Shown: positions 1-8,644 of the stretch, piece after piece
Layout: the number at the start of each line of letters is the position of its first letter
Numbering within the stretch: position 1 is the first letter of the stretch
DNA from: Rhizobium sp. Root1334
Lineage (GTDB): Bacteria > Pseudomonadota > Alphaproteobacteria > Rhizobiales > Rhizobiaceae
DNA length: 64,000 nucleotides
Direction: 5' to 3'
NCBI RefSeq assembly: GCF_001426665.1
Contig: NZ_LMEY01000028.1
Coordinates: 124,001 to 188,000, forward strand
Notes under the pieces: generated by a model
Database searches by the model: none
Told to the model about the DNA's origin: nothing
The model's input: the letters and a program-made list of their open reading frames with translations, nothing else
Translations under genes and position numbers: made by a program

Positions 1-1152
1 AAACCAGCGGCCGTCCAGGGCCGCCACCTGAACCTCGAAGACCTTAGAGATCCCTGTGTTGACGACCTCGGCGTAAGCTTCGAAAACGTCATCGGAAATT
101 GCAGGAATAACCTCGCGGACACTGCGCCCCAGCGCACTGTCGGCCGGCACCCCGGAATGCCTTTCGAAAGCCGGGTTAACTTCAACAAACTGAAAATCGT
201 GGATCAAACCCTGATCGTCGCGAATGACTTCGCCGACAAAGAAGCCTTCCTGCATCTGCTCGAACAGCCCGCGCCAGCGCGCCTCGCCTTCGCGAACCGC
301 AGCCTCGGCGCATTTGCGATCCGTAATATCGAAGGCAATGCCGATAAACCGTCTTTGACCGCTTTCCGGGCTGGAAACGACCTCACCCCGCCGCGCGATC
401 CAACGGACCTCTCCCGTTTTGGGATCGATACGGCGATATTCGACATAATCGAGCGGATTGCTCTGGCTAAGCTTTGCTGGGCCTGTGTTGGCGCGGTCAT
501 CCGGATGCAGAAGACCAACCAGAAGCTTGTCCGTTACCAAAACATCTGGGGCAAGGCCCCAGATCCGGCGATATTCATCCGAGACCTCCAGCATGCCGGT
601 CTGCGGATACCATTCGAATGTGCCGATACCGCCTGCTTCCTGGGCGATACGCAACCGCTGCTCGGTGCGAACCCGTTGCGTCGTATCTTTGATGATTGCC
701 ATGACACCGGCCGGTACGCCAGTTTCGTCTGGCACCGGGCTATAGTCGAGATTGAGCCAGACATCCTCCGGTGAACCATTGCGTTCGATGACCAAGTGCT
801 GGTCCCGATAGCCAAGCGTCCCGCCACCCAGCACGACCTTGAGCACGTTGGCATTGAACTCCGCCACTTCAGGCCAATGGTCCCTGACATTCGAACCGAG
901 CGAGATTGGGTGCCGCTGGCCGGCAAAGGCGGCGTAGCCTTCATTGTAAATCATCACGCCATCCTCGCCCCACAGCAAGATCATCGGGACCTTGGCGCGA
1001 AGGACAATAGAGACGATGGACTTGAGGTTCTCAGGCCAGCTCGGAAGTGGGCCGATTGAGGTTTTTGCCCAATCGAAATGATGGATCAGTGATGCGATCT
1101 CGCCACCTTCTGCGAGGAACGGGTATCGCGTGTCGGACGCAGGCGCTTGCAT
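1..1152 (-). CDS. PAS-domain sensor protein, N-terminal part (cut by window edge)
   Basis: Reading on the minus strand from the ATG at 1152, the frame stays open for 384 codons to the left edge, so the C-terminus is outside the window. I see at least three PAS/PAC units. The first has LLWGEDGVMIYNEGY and an LDYSPVPDETG PAC part, the second FEWYPQTG with KTGEVRWIARRGE, and the third begins QEGFFVGEVIRD. This is the architecture of rhizobial PAS-PAC sensor histidine kinases, which sense a cytoplasmic ligand or redox state. The kinase or output domain is not visible, so a diguanylate cyclase remains possible. No transmembrane segment or signal peptide is seen. Confidence 0.85.
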   Translation of the reverse strand, partial: MQAPASDTRYPFLAEGGEIASLIHHFDWAKTSIGPLPSWPENLKSIVSIVLRAKVPMILLWGEDGVMIYNEGYAAFAGQRHPISLGSNVRDHWPEVAEFNANVLKVVLGGGTLGYRDQHLVIERNGSPEDVWLNLDYSPVPDETGVPAGVMAIIKDTTQRVRTEQRLRIAQEAGGIGTFEWYPQTGMLEVSDEYRRIWGLAPDVLVTDKLLVGLLHPDDRANTGPAKLSQSNPLDYVEYRRIDPKTGEVRWIARRGEVVSSPESGQRRFIGIAFDITDRKCAEAAVREGEARWRGLFEQMQEGFFVGEVIRDDQGLIHDFQFVEVNPAFERHSGVPADSALGRSVREVIPAISDDVFEAYAEVVNTGISKVFEVQVAALDGRWF

Positions 1153-1294
1153 GAAAACCTGAAATGAACAGAGGAGCGCCGAGCAACAAAACCAATCGGC
1201 AGAAGGCCCTAATTAGCGCGCTTCATCGCGACATCAATCGGGTACCGACAAATTTTCGCCATTTTCCGAACGCGGCGGAACTCAGACGGCGCCG

Positions 1295-2773
1295 TTACTC
1301 CGCAGCCTTTGCGCGTTGGACCGGCCGAGCCCTGCGGCCAGGAACAAGCTGGGCGTAAAGCGCCGCATATTGTTCGGCGCTCCGCTCCCAGGAAAAATTG
1401 GCCTTCATGCCCTGGTTCTGGAGACGAGCCCATTTCTTTGGCTCCCGATAGGCCGCGAAGGCGCGGTGGATAGAGAGCCGCAGATTTTCGGCCGTAGGCG
1501 GATGAAACTGGAAGCCGGTTGCTACCCGGGCGGAAATCGCCGCATCATTGGCATCGATGATTGTTTCCGACAGGCCGCCGGTCCGCGACACCACCGGCAC
1601 CGCTCCATAACGCAGGGCATAGAGCTGCGTGAGGCCGCAGGGCTCGAAACGGGATGGCTGTATGATGACATCCGATCCGCCATGGATGAGATGGGCTGTC
1701 GCTTCGTCATAACCAATGCGGACGCCGATACGATCGGGGTGCCGTCCGGCAATGGCCAGAAGCGCCGTCTCGATATGTTCCTCACCCTTGCCGAGCACAA
1801 TCAGCCGGCCACCGAGGGACGCGACCTCCTCAGCGACATCGGCCAGCATGTCGCCGCCTTTTTGCCAGGTCAGCCGGGTCACGGCAGCAAAGACCGGGCC
1901 GGGGCGATCGTTCAGCCGGAAGGTCTCCAGCAGTTTAGCGCGATTCTGCCCCCGTAGCCTGATCCGCTTGTGATCGTAGTTGACCGGCAGGTAGGAATCC
2001 GTGGCCGGGTTCCAGATATCCATGTCGATGCCGTTGACGATACCGGTCAGCGTGTTCGGACGCGAACTCAGTGCACCGGCCATGCCCATGCCAAGTTCCG
2101 GCCCGATGACTTCACGCGCATAGGTTGGACTCACCGTCGTGATGGCGCTGGCCGTGCGGATACCGCCTTTCAAATAGCTGATGTCCCCGTAGTACTCCAG
2201 GCAATCGAGTGAGATGGCCTCCGGCGGCAAGCCGATCTGGCTGACAACGGAGGTTGGGAACTGCCCTTGGAATGCCAGATTATGGATCGTCAGGACGCTC
2301 GGAACCGCTTTGGCATTGCTCGAATACCGCATGTAGACGGAGGTCAGTGCGGTCTGCCAATCATGCGTATGAACGACATCCGGCAACCAATCCTTCAGCA
2401 ATCCACCCGCAACGGCTGACGCCACATAGGACAAGACGGCAAACCGTTTCCAATTGTCCGGATGATCATGACCTGTCTCGTCGAGATAGGGACCTCCCGG
2501 GCGATTATAGAGGGCTGGCGCATCAAGGATCAGCAGATCAAGCTGCTCATAGCGAGCTTCGAGCAGCGAAGCCGGGGCGCCGAACAGGTCTGGGAAGAAA
2601 TGGATCTGCCGGGCACCGGGAAGCTTTGCAAACAACGGCGGATAACCGGGCACCAGCGTACGCGTGTAGCAACTGTAGCCCTCAAGGGCCTTCGGCAACG
2701 AGCCTGTCACATCCGCAAGCCCGCCGGTCTTGATCAAGGGAAAAATTTCCGACGTCACCGAAAGTATCTTCAC
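1295..2773 (-). CDS. glgA: glycogen synthase (ADP-glucose type)
   Basis: A GT5 glycogen synthase that transfers glucose from ADP-glucose to growing alpha-1,4-glucan in the cytosol. The N-terminus has the ADP-glucose-binding motif KTGGLADV, followed by the HTHDW loop of the Rossmann domain. The C-terminal domain has RLTWQKG and the acceptor/nucleotide loop SRFEPCGLTQLYALRYG. I start at the GTG at 2773 (VKILSVTSE), 492 residues, because AAGGAA lies just upstream and the family begins exactly there; the upstream in-frame codons look like leader. No glgB, glgC or glgP is adjacent, so it is probably a stand-alone plasmid copy. Confidence 0.95.
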   Translation of the reverse strand: MKILSVTSEIFPLIKTGGLADVTGSLPKALEGYSCYTRTLVPGYPPLFAKLPGARQIHFFPDLFGAPASLLEARYEQLDLLILDAPALYNRPGGPYLDETGHDHPDNWKRFAVLSYVASAVAGGLLKDWLPDVVHTHDWQTALTSVYMRYSSNAKAVPSVLTIHNLAFQGQFPTSVVSQIGLPPEAISLDCLEYYGDISYLKGGIRTASAITTVSPTYAREVIGPELGMGMAGALSSRPNTLTGIVNGIDMDIWNPATDSYLPVNYDHKRIRLRGQNRAKLLETFRLNDRPGPVFAAVTRLTWQKGGDMLADVAEEVASLGGRLIVLGKGEEHIETALLAIAGRHPDRIGVRIGYDEATAHLIHGGSDVIIQPSRFEPCGLTQLYALRYGAVPVVSRTGGLSETIIDANDAAISARVATGFQFHPPTAENLRLSIHRAFAAYREPKKWARLQNQGMKANFSWERSAEQYAALYAQLVPGRRARPVQRAKAAE

Positions 2774-3033
2774 GCAGGTCACGTTCCTTGTACCACCGGT
2801 TATCATCACGACGCAGTTGCACGCGCCGCGACGGATAACCCATGATGTTGCAAAGCGCAGTCGATGTCCGCATAAAAGCGCATCGCGAGCGCAAAAAAAT
2901 TTTGCACCGCAAAATCACGCGCCGGGAACAGCAGAATTTCCATCGACTCATGCACGCCGGAACTGTGGTAGCGATGACATCATGGCGTCGAGACGTGGAG
3001 CGCCGATCCCGGCACCCCATGGAATGTCAAAAA

Positions 3034-3273
3034 TCAGGCGGTCTTGCTGCGTTTACGCGGAATAGGTTCGATTGAGCTTTCGTTCTTTACGACGGAAAGT
3101 TTAGAGGTCTTTACCGGCACCTGCGGCATTTCTCCTGCCGCCGCATTGGCCTCCTCCGTCAACTCCCGCAATGCCTGCAGCCAATGCACGTCATGACTGC
3201 CATCCGGGCGGCCGTCAGCTTCCCAAAGAGCGTAAGCCCGTAGCCTGATGTCGTCTTCGCTGATATCCGTCAT
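3034..3273 (-). CDS. small DUF2934 protein
   Basis: A 79-residue protein that begins MTDISEDDIRLRAYALWE, the hallmark of DUF2934, a short rhizobial family with no known biochemical role. The conserved part is residues 1-40 (IRLRAYALWEADGRPDG...W). The tail is basic and ends IPRKRSKTA. The start is fixed by GGGGAGA a few bases upstream. An EcfG-type promoter sits at 3307-3333 in the right orientation, which suggests general-stress induction. It faces the unrelated exported protein gene at 3597 divergently. Confidence 0.75.
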   Translation of the reverse strand: MTDISEDDIRLRAYALWEADGRPDGSHDVHWLQALRELTEEANAAAGEMPQVPVKTSKLSVVKNESSIEPIPRKRSKTA

Positions 3274-3306
3274 CTGCTTCTCTCCCCTTGTCAAAGTGGC
3301 CAAATA

Positions 3307-3333
3307 GAAACTGCGACGAGAGCGCCTGGTTCC
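3307..3333 (-). promoter_or_regulatory. EcfG-type general stress promoter for the DUF2934 gene
   Basis: On the minus strand GGAAC (3333-3329) is followed by 17 bases and then GTTTC (3311-3307), matching the alphaproteobacterial sigma-EcfG pattern GGAAC-N16/17-(c)GTT. It lies 34 bases upstream of the start at 3273, a normal promoter distance. Confidence 0.55.
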
Positions 3334-3525
3334 GCCTTTAACCGGCCACGCGAGATTTTTCCCGTAGAATATCCGGGCTGCAAAACAGGAATTCATACTG
3401 GAACTACACGTTCCCAAGATTACGAAATGGACGCGGCAAAACAATTCGCCCCATGATCCTACGCTCAAATCATGTGCCGTCGATGGTTTTCACAACCAGG
3501 GAAGGCGTTTTGCACCGTCTTGTTT

Positions 3526-3550
3526 GGAACTAAAGACGGTGAGCGCCGTT
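3526..3550 (+). promoter_or_regulatory. EcfG-type general stress promoter for the exported protein gene
   Basis: GGAAC at 3526-3530, a 16-base spacer, then CGTT at 3547-3550: an exact match to the sigma-EcfG consensus. It lies 46 bases upstream of the ATG at 3597. The region 3274-3596 otherwise shows no gene. Confidence 0.65.
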
Positions 3551-3596
3551 ATGCACAGCGCACCGGCGTTGGGGACCGGCGCTTCAGGAGTTTGCC

Positions 3597-3983
3597 ATGA
3601 GAAAAACCTTGCTCGCTCTCTTGCTGGCCGCTTCGCCTGTCGTGGCCGGGTCGCCCGCCACTGCCCAGCCGATGAAGATCGAAGACCTCTGCGTGAAAGT
3701 GGCAAAGCATCTGCTGATGACGGAAACATTCCATACCGGCGTCGTCCAGTCATTTCCGGAACTCACGCCCCCGGGTGCGCGCATGACCTATTCAACGCGC
3801 GACGGCGTCGAGAAGAAGGACATGGTCGATACGTTCGAATGCCAGTTCGACAACGCCACAGCCCCCTACGGGCTGAAACGATTTTGCCTCGCCAGCACCT
3901 GCTACTCCGCGGATGAAAAGAACGACGAAAACAAGCGCCGGTTCGACGAGGTGCGCATCTTACTGGAACGCGAAGGTCTTTAA
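3597..3983 (+). CDS. small exported protein of unknown function
   Basis: 128 residues with a clear Sec signal peptide: MRKT, a hydrophobic run LLALLLAASPVVAG, and a probable cleavage after ATAQ near residue 24. The mature part of about 104 residues is soluble and has four cysteines (DLC, FEC, RFC, STC), which could form two periplasmic disulfides. I do not recognise the family. AGGAG lies six bases before the ATG, and an EcfG-type promoter lies 46 bases upstream, so expression under general stress is likely. It converges on the spermidine-synthase-like gene. Confidence 0.75.
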   Translation: MRKTLLALLLAASPVVAGSPATAQPMKIEDLCVKVAKHLLMTETFHTGVVQSFPELTPPGARMTYSTRDGVEKKDMVDTFECQFDNATAPYGLKRFCLASTCYSADEKNDENKRRFDEVRILLEREGL

Positions 3984-3995
3984 CGAAGACTCAGC

Positions 3996-4676
3996 CTAGC
4001 GTCCTGTTTTGGTAGCCATCCAGATGACGTGACGGGCGCCGCGGCCTTTGGTACTGGCGCGAACTGACAGTTCCTCGACCACAAAACCGGCCTCTTTCAG
4101 CCGACGGGTGAAGCCCGTATCCGGTGCTGAGGACCACACCGAGAGAACGCCGTTTGCCTTCAATGCCTTGCGCGCGGCGCGAAGTCCGGAAACGCTGTAA
4201 AGGTCATCGTTTGCCCGGCGGGTCAGTCCTTCCGGCCCATTGTCGACGTCAAGCAGGATCGCGTCGTATTCGCTCACAGCAGACTGGATGAGACGGCCAA
4301 CATCGCCTTCTCGAATGGTGACCCTGCGATCGTCCAGACAGCCTGCGAACACATCCGCCATTGGTCCGCGCGCCCAGGCGACGACCGCGGGAACAAGTTC
4401 GCCGACCGTTATGCGTGCATCCGAGGGAAGTTCGGCCAGGGCTGCACGTAGCGTAAAGCCCATTCCGAGCCCACCGATCAGCATATGCGGACGCGGGTGA
4501 CGGCGGACGCGCTCATAGGACAGACGCGCAAGGGCCTCCTCCGAACCGCTTAACCGGCTGTTCATCAGTTCGATCGTGCCGAGCATGATGGAGAACTCAG
4601 TGCCGCGCTGTTTCAGGCGCAGCTCGCCGCCACCGTCAGGCATTGTCGCTGTATCAATCAGGGTCCAGGGTATCAC
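3996..4676 (-). CDS. spermidine-synthase-like SAM-dependent methyltransferase-fold protein
   Basis: Rossmann methyltransferase-fold protein of the spermine/spermidine synthase group. It has a nucleotide loop GGLGMGFTLRAAL, an acidic residue after the next strand (GELVPAVVAWA), and LLDVDNGPEGL in place of the usual catalytic aspartate region. I prefer the GTG at 4676 (reading MIPWTLIDT) because GGAAG precedes it and homologues as I know them start there; a GTG at 4712 would add 12 residues. It lies downstream of the ATP-grasp gene and is probably in the same minus-strand transcript. Whether it makes polyamines or methylates something else cannot be told from sequence. Confidence 0.75.
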   Translation of the reverse strand: MIPWTLIDTATMPDGGGELRLKQRGTEFSIMLGTIELMNSRLSGSEEALARLSYERVRRHPRPHMLIGGLGMGFTLRAALAELPSDARITVGELVPAVVAWARGPMADVFAGCLDDRRVTIREGDVGRLIQSAVSEYDAILLDVDNGPEGLTRRANDDLYSVSGLRAARKALKANGVLSVWSSAPDTGFTRRLKEAGFVVEELSVRASTKGRGARHVIWMATKTGR

Positions 4677-4732
4677 GGGCACTTCCAATCGTTGAGGCGC
4701 CCGCGATAGCACAGATGGACCGCGAAAACAGC

Positions 4733-5779
4733 CTAAAGCGTCGCCAATGCCCGGTTGGACATGGCGCCCCCATAGGCTTTGCGGATCGCAGCCTTCTTTT
4801 CCAGCGACACGATAATGTCTTCGGAAAAATCGACCTTGTGCATGGCGGCGATATCCGGAAGCCCCCCCGGCGTAAACACGTTGATCTCAAGAATCTTGTC
4901 GCCGACAATATCGAGGCCGACGAGAAACATGCCATCCTCGATCAGCTTGGGACGCACCATCTCGGCGACGGCGAGAATGTCATCCGTAATCTTGACGGCC
5001 TCGGCGGTTCCGGCCGCGTGCATGTTGGAGCGGACCTCTCCCTTGGCCGGAACCCGGCGGAAGGCCGCGTAGGCGCCGTTACGTTCAAGCGGTTTGCCAT
5101 TCATCAGGAAGAAACGGATGTCGCCGGCCTTGGCCTCCGGCAGATAACCTTGAGCAATCAGGTAGCCCTCGCCGCTGACGGCTTCGAAGATCTGGTTGAG
5201 ATTGGCATCGTCGGGCGTCGCAATCTTGAAGACGTTCTTGCCGCCTGACCCCTGTAACGGCTTCAGGATGACGCCTTTGCGGTGATCGGCGATAAAGGCG
5301 CGGATTTCCTCGATGCTCTTTGAGATCAGTGTTTCGGGGCGGACCGCCTCCGGAAAACCCTGAAAATAGAGCTTGTTCTGGGCGAGCGCCAAACCGGCGG
5401 GATCGTTAACAACGATCGATCCCCGCTCGCTGGCAAGCCGGCCGAACATGGCGCCGATATGGGCAGCCCATGGCCGGTCGTCGGAATCAAGCGATGGATC
5501 GTTGCGCAGGAAGATGACATCAACTTCACGGACGTCAATCGTCTGAACCTTGGTATCCTTGCCCTGGAAACCATCGTGGAATGTCTGGGCGTTCTTGTAT
5601 TTCCCAGGGGCAACAGTGGTTGCCCGTACCATCAGACTATCGTCAGGCCGCAGGACGAAATCACCTGGCGCGATGTAGCAGACGTCATGGCCACGGGCGA
5701 GTGCCGCCATGGCCAGTGCGGTGGTGGTAAAATGAGGTTCCTCGCTCTCGATCGAATTGACGAAGAATGCGACGCGCAT
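4733..5779 (-). CDS. glutathione-synthetase-like ATP-grasp ligase
   Basis: 348-residue ATP-grasp amide ligase of the glutathione synthetase (GshB) superfamily, which joins a carboxylate to an amine through an acyl-phosphate. The N-terminal pre-ATP-grasp domain begins MRVAFFVNSIE. The ATP site shows K173 and the glycine-rich loop QGSGGKN (176-182). The metal-binding end is GLDIVGDKILEINVFTPGG, with D290, E298 and N300. GGAG precedes the ATG. It lies 8 bases after the QEGLA peptidase gene and so is in one operon with it. That company suggests ligation of an amino acid or peptide other than glutathione, but true glutathione synthase activity cannot be excluded. Confidence 0.85.
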   Translation of the reverse strand: MRVAFFVNSIESEEPHFTTTALAMAALARGHDVCYIAPGDFVLRPDDSLMVRATTVAPGKYKNAQTFHDGFQGKDTKVQTIDVREVDVIFLRNDPSLDSDDRPWAAHIGAMFGRLASERGSIVVNDPAGLALAQNKLYFQGFPEAVRPETLISKSIEEIRAFIADHRKGVILKPLQGSGGKNVFKIATPDDANLNQIFEAVSGEGYLIAQGYLPEAKAGDIRFFLMNGKPLERNGAYAAFRRVPAKGEVRSNMHAAGTAEAVKITDDILAVAEMVRPKLIEDGMFLVGLDIVGDKILEINVFTPGGLPDIAAMHKVDFSEDIIVSLEKKAAIRKAYGGAMSNRALATL

Positions 5780-5787
5780 GGTGGCTC

Positions 5788-7686
5788 CTAACTGATGATC
5801 ATATCCAACGGGTTCAGTCCCGCCCGCGCCTTGTCGAGGCGGGCCTGTGCTTGCGAATGGGTGAGAAAGGCAGGCCGGATGACAGGCGCCTTGAGTAGGC
5901 CGCGCAGGCTCAACTCCTGCATCACCTCAAAATGTGAGGCGGAAATCTTGCCCATCCAGAACGGATCGAGCGCGCCGCCCGATTTCAGATGGCTGAGCAG
6001 TTCCAGCAGGCCACGCAGATAGATGGCGTCCTTGGCAAGCCCGCCGCCACGATAGAGCCGCATGGCCAGATGGAAGGCAGCGACGGGGCCGAACCTGTGC
6101 TCGCCAACAAGCATGCCGTAGGTTTCGGCAAACGGCCGCCCTTCCAGCATCGCCGAGCAGGCGACGACGCGGGCTGCGATCAACCGTAGCCTCCCGACGG
6201 TCATGCCACCGGCCATGTATTCGGAAAACACGGCAAGGCCTTCCTGCATGCCTTCGTAGCCGGCAAGGCCGGATCGAAAGAGGCGAAGCCCCTGCGCCGA
6301 CCCGTTAAAATAGGTGAGAAGATGCACGCCGATCTCGTGGCTCAAAAGAGCATGCACCCGGCCCCTCGGCATCAGCGTCTGGCGGGAGATCAGCAGGCGC
6401 TCACCGGAGACCAGCATCCCGGATGGCAAGTCGTCGCGCAGCTCGATCTCGGCTGCAAAGCCCTGATATTGCCGTTGATAATCAGCAATCATAACGTGGG
6501 CCGCAGCTTCGACCTCAGAACAATTTGCCGTCTGCGGATCGCTTTCAACATCATCGCCATCGCCGGCGAGTGCCGCTGTTTTCTTAAGGATATCAATAGC
6601 CACCCGGTAGAGCGACGGCTCCACCGGGCCATAAAGGGCACGCCCATATTCGACGAAACGGCCGGTTTCTCTCGCCGAAATCAGCGACAGCTGCAGATCC
6701 AGTTCCTGCTGCTTCTCACGGTAGAGATGGTAGAGGGCCGGATCCTCGAAGCGATCGAAGGCCACGGAAAACAGTTTCCGTTTTTCGGCTTCGACCTGCA
6801 CCGACAATGGCCGATAGAGGAATCGCGGTTCTTGTTTGAATTTGTCTGCCTTGAATGCCTGCCAGGCGGCATCGGTATTGATCGGCGTAACGGCCAGCAG
6901 GAAATCAAAGCTCGAAGCGACATCATCGATGCTGCGATCGGCGCGGCTGACGGCATCGACGAAGGCCTTGCGGCCCAGCGCCCGGTGCGTCGTCAGCTTC
7001 AGGCTTTGGGTTGCATCGATAAACGCCGCAAAAGCCTTCAGGCCGGCGTCAAAAATATTGGCGACAAGGCGTTCGCGCAGATCTGGATAGGTACTGCGTG
7101 ATTCCGGCTGCCGGTAGATCGGCGCGAAGCGGACGGCAACCAGGGGAAACCCGGTTTGCCCGGCAATCAAGGCGGCCTGGGAATCCGCCTTGATTGCGAA
7201 ACGGTTGATGCGTGGCGTGCGGAACTTCACCTGCCGGATATCGGTGCCTTCGGCGAGCGCGGTTGCAGCTTTTCGAGCCGCCACATCATCCGTCGAGGCA
7301 ATCCTGATCTCGAAAGGCGGAAGATAGGGCGCATCATCTGTTATCAGCGTATCGTGATCCAGCTCGTCGATGTCCAAAAGCAGGAACGCGCCGAAACGCT
7401 CACCCAAAACCGCCCCGACCGCCTCCAGGATCGGCAGCGCTTCCTTGATGTCATCGACCACCAGATAGGACGCATTGGCAGCAACGATGTCTCGGGCCGC
7501 AAGATCCTCCCTGCCCTTGCCGATATGAACCGACAGGAATGGCAACGGCCGGTCAATGTGAAGGCGGCCGCCGTTGTCAAAGTCCTTGCGGACGGATTTG
7601 TCCGTGCGGAGACAGTCAAGAATTTCTTCCAGCCATCCCGGATAGGTCGCATCGGCATTTTGATGTTTGCGCCGCGGGCTGGTCAT
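5788..7686 (-). CDS. QEGLA-motif (DUF1704) zinc metallopeptidase
   Basis: 632 residues. The C-terminal half has the zinc-peptidase signature HEIGVH (H450, E451, H455) and, about 30 residues on, the eponymous QEGLA (481-485), whose glutamate is the probable third ligand. This is the DUF1704 family, often labelled flavohemoglobin expression-modulating QEGLA protein; its animal members (MATCAP/TMCP) are tyrosine carboxypeptidases of tubulin. The N-terminal 200 residues (PFLSVHIGKG, FLLLDIDELD) are a separate domain typical of bacterial members. It overlaps the preceding amidohydrolase gene by four bases (ATGA) and is followed by an ATP-grasp ligase, so it probably cuts a small peptide or a peptide tag made in this cluster. 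Confidence 0.85.
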   Translation of the reverse strand: MTSPRRKHQNADATYPGWLEEILDCLRTDKSVRKDFDNGGRLHIDRPLPFLSVHIGKGREDLAARDIVAANASYLVVDDIKEALPILEAVGAVLGERFGAFLLLDIDELDHDTLITDDAPYLPPFEIRIASTDDVAARKAATALAEGTDIRQVKFRTPRINRFAIKADSQAALIAGQTGFPLVAVRFAPIYRQPESRSTYPDLRERLVANIFDAGLKAFAAFIDATQSLKLTTHRALGRKAFVDAVSRADRSIDDVASSFDFLLAVTPINTDAAWQAFKADKFKQEPRFLYRPLSVQVEAEKRKLFSVAFDRFEDPALYHLYREKQQELDLQLSLISARETGRFVEYGRALYGPVEPSLYRVAIDILKKTAALAGDGDDVESDPQTANCSEVEAAAHVMIADYQRQYQGFAAEIELRDDLPSGMLVSGERLLISRQTLMPRGRVHALLSHEIGVHLLTYFNGSAQGLRLFRSGLAGYEGMQEGLAVFSEYMAGGMTVGRLRLIAARVVACSAMLEGRPFAETYGMLVGEHRFGPVAAFHLAMRLYRGGGLAKDAIYLRGLLELLSHLKSGGALDPFWMGKISASHFEVMQELSLRGLLKAPVIRPAFLTHSQAQARLDKARAGLNPLDMIIS

Positions 7687-8504
7687 GACCGCGCCCGCAA
7701 CATCTCATGCAGCGCGGGCAGCGATAGGCGGATCATTTCCCGCATCGCCTTTAGCGTCTCGGGGTCCGGCTGACCGGTCCACTCGTCCATAAAGATTTTC
7801 TTGAACTCGATAGCGATGGCGCACCCAGTCTGCGGGAACCGTTCGTGGACGAAACGGGTCTGCTCACCTTTTCCCTGAAAGGCGACATTTTCCCGGACAT
7901 CCATGCGCTGGCCACGAAATTCAAAGCTGCGTAGCTGTTCAACGAACACATCAAGCAACGGCGCCCAATGCTTCCGATCCATGGAGGACGTACCGATATT
8001 GATCTGCGGCGCTTTTTCAAACGGCATTTCGGGACCGTACGCACCTTCCCGGCGATGATTGTAACTGTGGATGTCGAGAAGGACGAAGGCACCGTATTGT
8101 TGCTCGATGCCGCGCAGATAGGACTCCAGCATGGCATAGTAGGCATCGTGCACGCCGAGCGAGGCTTTGATGGCTCCGTCCGGCAATTGCCGCGCCCAGA
8201 CCTTCAGCCCCCAGGCCTGCTCCGGCGTCAGGTAAATCGCGCCGTCACGGGCACGGTTGATATCGATCTCGAAGCGGGACCGATGGAAGACGATGCGGTT
8301 GGGTAGATCGCGGATGAAAAACTCGGTGAACGGATCCTCCTCGCGTAACCGTTCATCGGCGCTAAGACCGAGGAAGCCCTGCAGGTCGCTACGGATATGA
8401 TGGCCGTTATGAATGGCCGTTCCGACAATCGGCGAGGCACCGCGATGCGCCGACCACCAGTCGGAAAGGTCCGGATTGACAATAAATTCCTGGAAGGGGG
8501 ACAT
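7683..8504 (-). CDS. N-formylglutamate amidohydrolase homologue
   Basis: 273 residues, with the fold and motifs of N-formylglutamate amidohydrolases: an early SAHRG segment, then HIRSDLQG, a central FVLLDIHSYNHRR, and IAIEFKKIFMDEWTGQPD near the end. HutG-type members release formate from N-formylglutamate in histidine breakdown. No hut genes are here, and the gene is coupled to a QEGLA peptidase and an ATP-grasp ligase, so the substrate is more likely an acylated amino acid or small peptide. I start at the ATG at 8504 (MSPFQEF); the upstream in-frame extension to 8585 crosses a palindrome-rich control region. Confidence 0.8.
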   Translation of the reverse strand: MSPFQEFIVNPDLSDWWSAHRGASPIVGTAIHNGHHIRSDLQGFLGLSADERLREEDPFTEFFIRDLPNRIVFHRSRFEIDINRARDGAIYLTPEQAWGLKVWARQLPDGAIKASLGVHDAYYAMLESYLRGIEQQYGAFVLLDIHSYNHRREGAYGPEMPFEKAPQINIGTSSMDRKHWAPLLDVFVEQLRSFEFRGQRMDVRENVAFQGKGEQTRFVHERFPQTGCAIAIEFKKIFMDEWTGQPDPETLKAMREMIRLSLPALHEMLRARS

Positions 8505-8568
8505 GCTGTCCTTCTCGTTGGCGGGCAGCACGGGGCTGCGCTTTACAATCAACGAGTAAATGAACGCG

Positions 8569-8603
8569 AAACGCGTTTGTTCCATCGAAAGCTTCGATGG
8601 AAC
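8569..8603. promoter_or_regulatory. two adjacent palindromes upstream of the amidohydrolase operon
   Basis: AAACGCGTTT (8569-8578) is a perfect 10-bp palindrome. It abuts an 11-bp perfect inverted repeat, GTTCCATCGAA / TTCGATGGAAC, with a 3-base centre (8579-8603). The pair lies 65-100 bases upstream of the amidohydrolase start and downstream of the tetR stop. There is no T-run, so operator sites are more likely than a terminator. Confidence 0.5.
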
Positions 8604-8644
8604 CCGTCATCAGCCTATGCAGGCAATATCGTGCAGGCAGAACT

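Noticed and set aside
3395..3425. GGAAC-N5-GTTCC as another EcfG promoter
   Set aside because: No GTT-containing -10 at the right spacing in either direction; it is only a small palindrome.
8579..8583. GGAAC on the minus strand as an EcfG promoter for the amidohydrolase operon
   Set aside because: The next CGTT lies 12 or 24 bases away, not 16-17.
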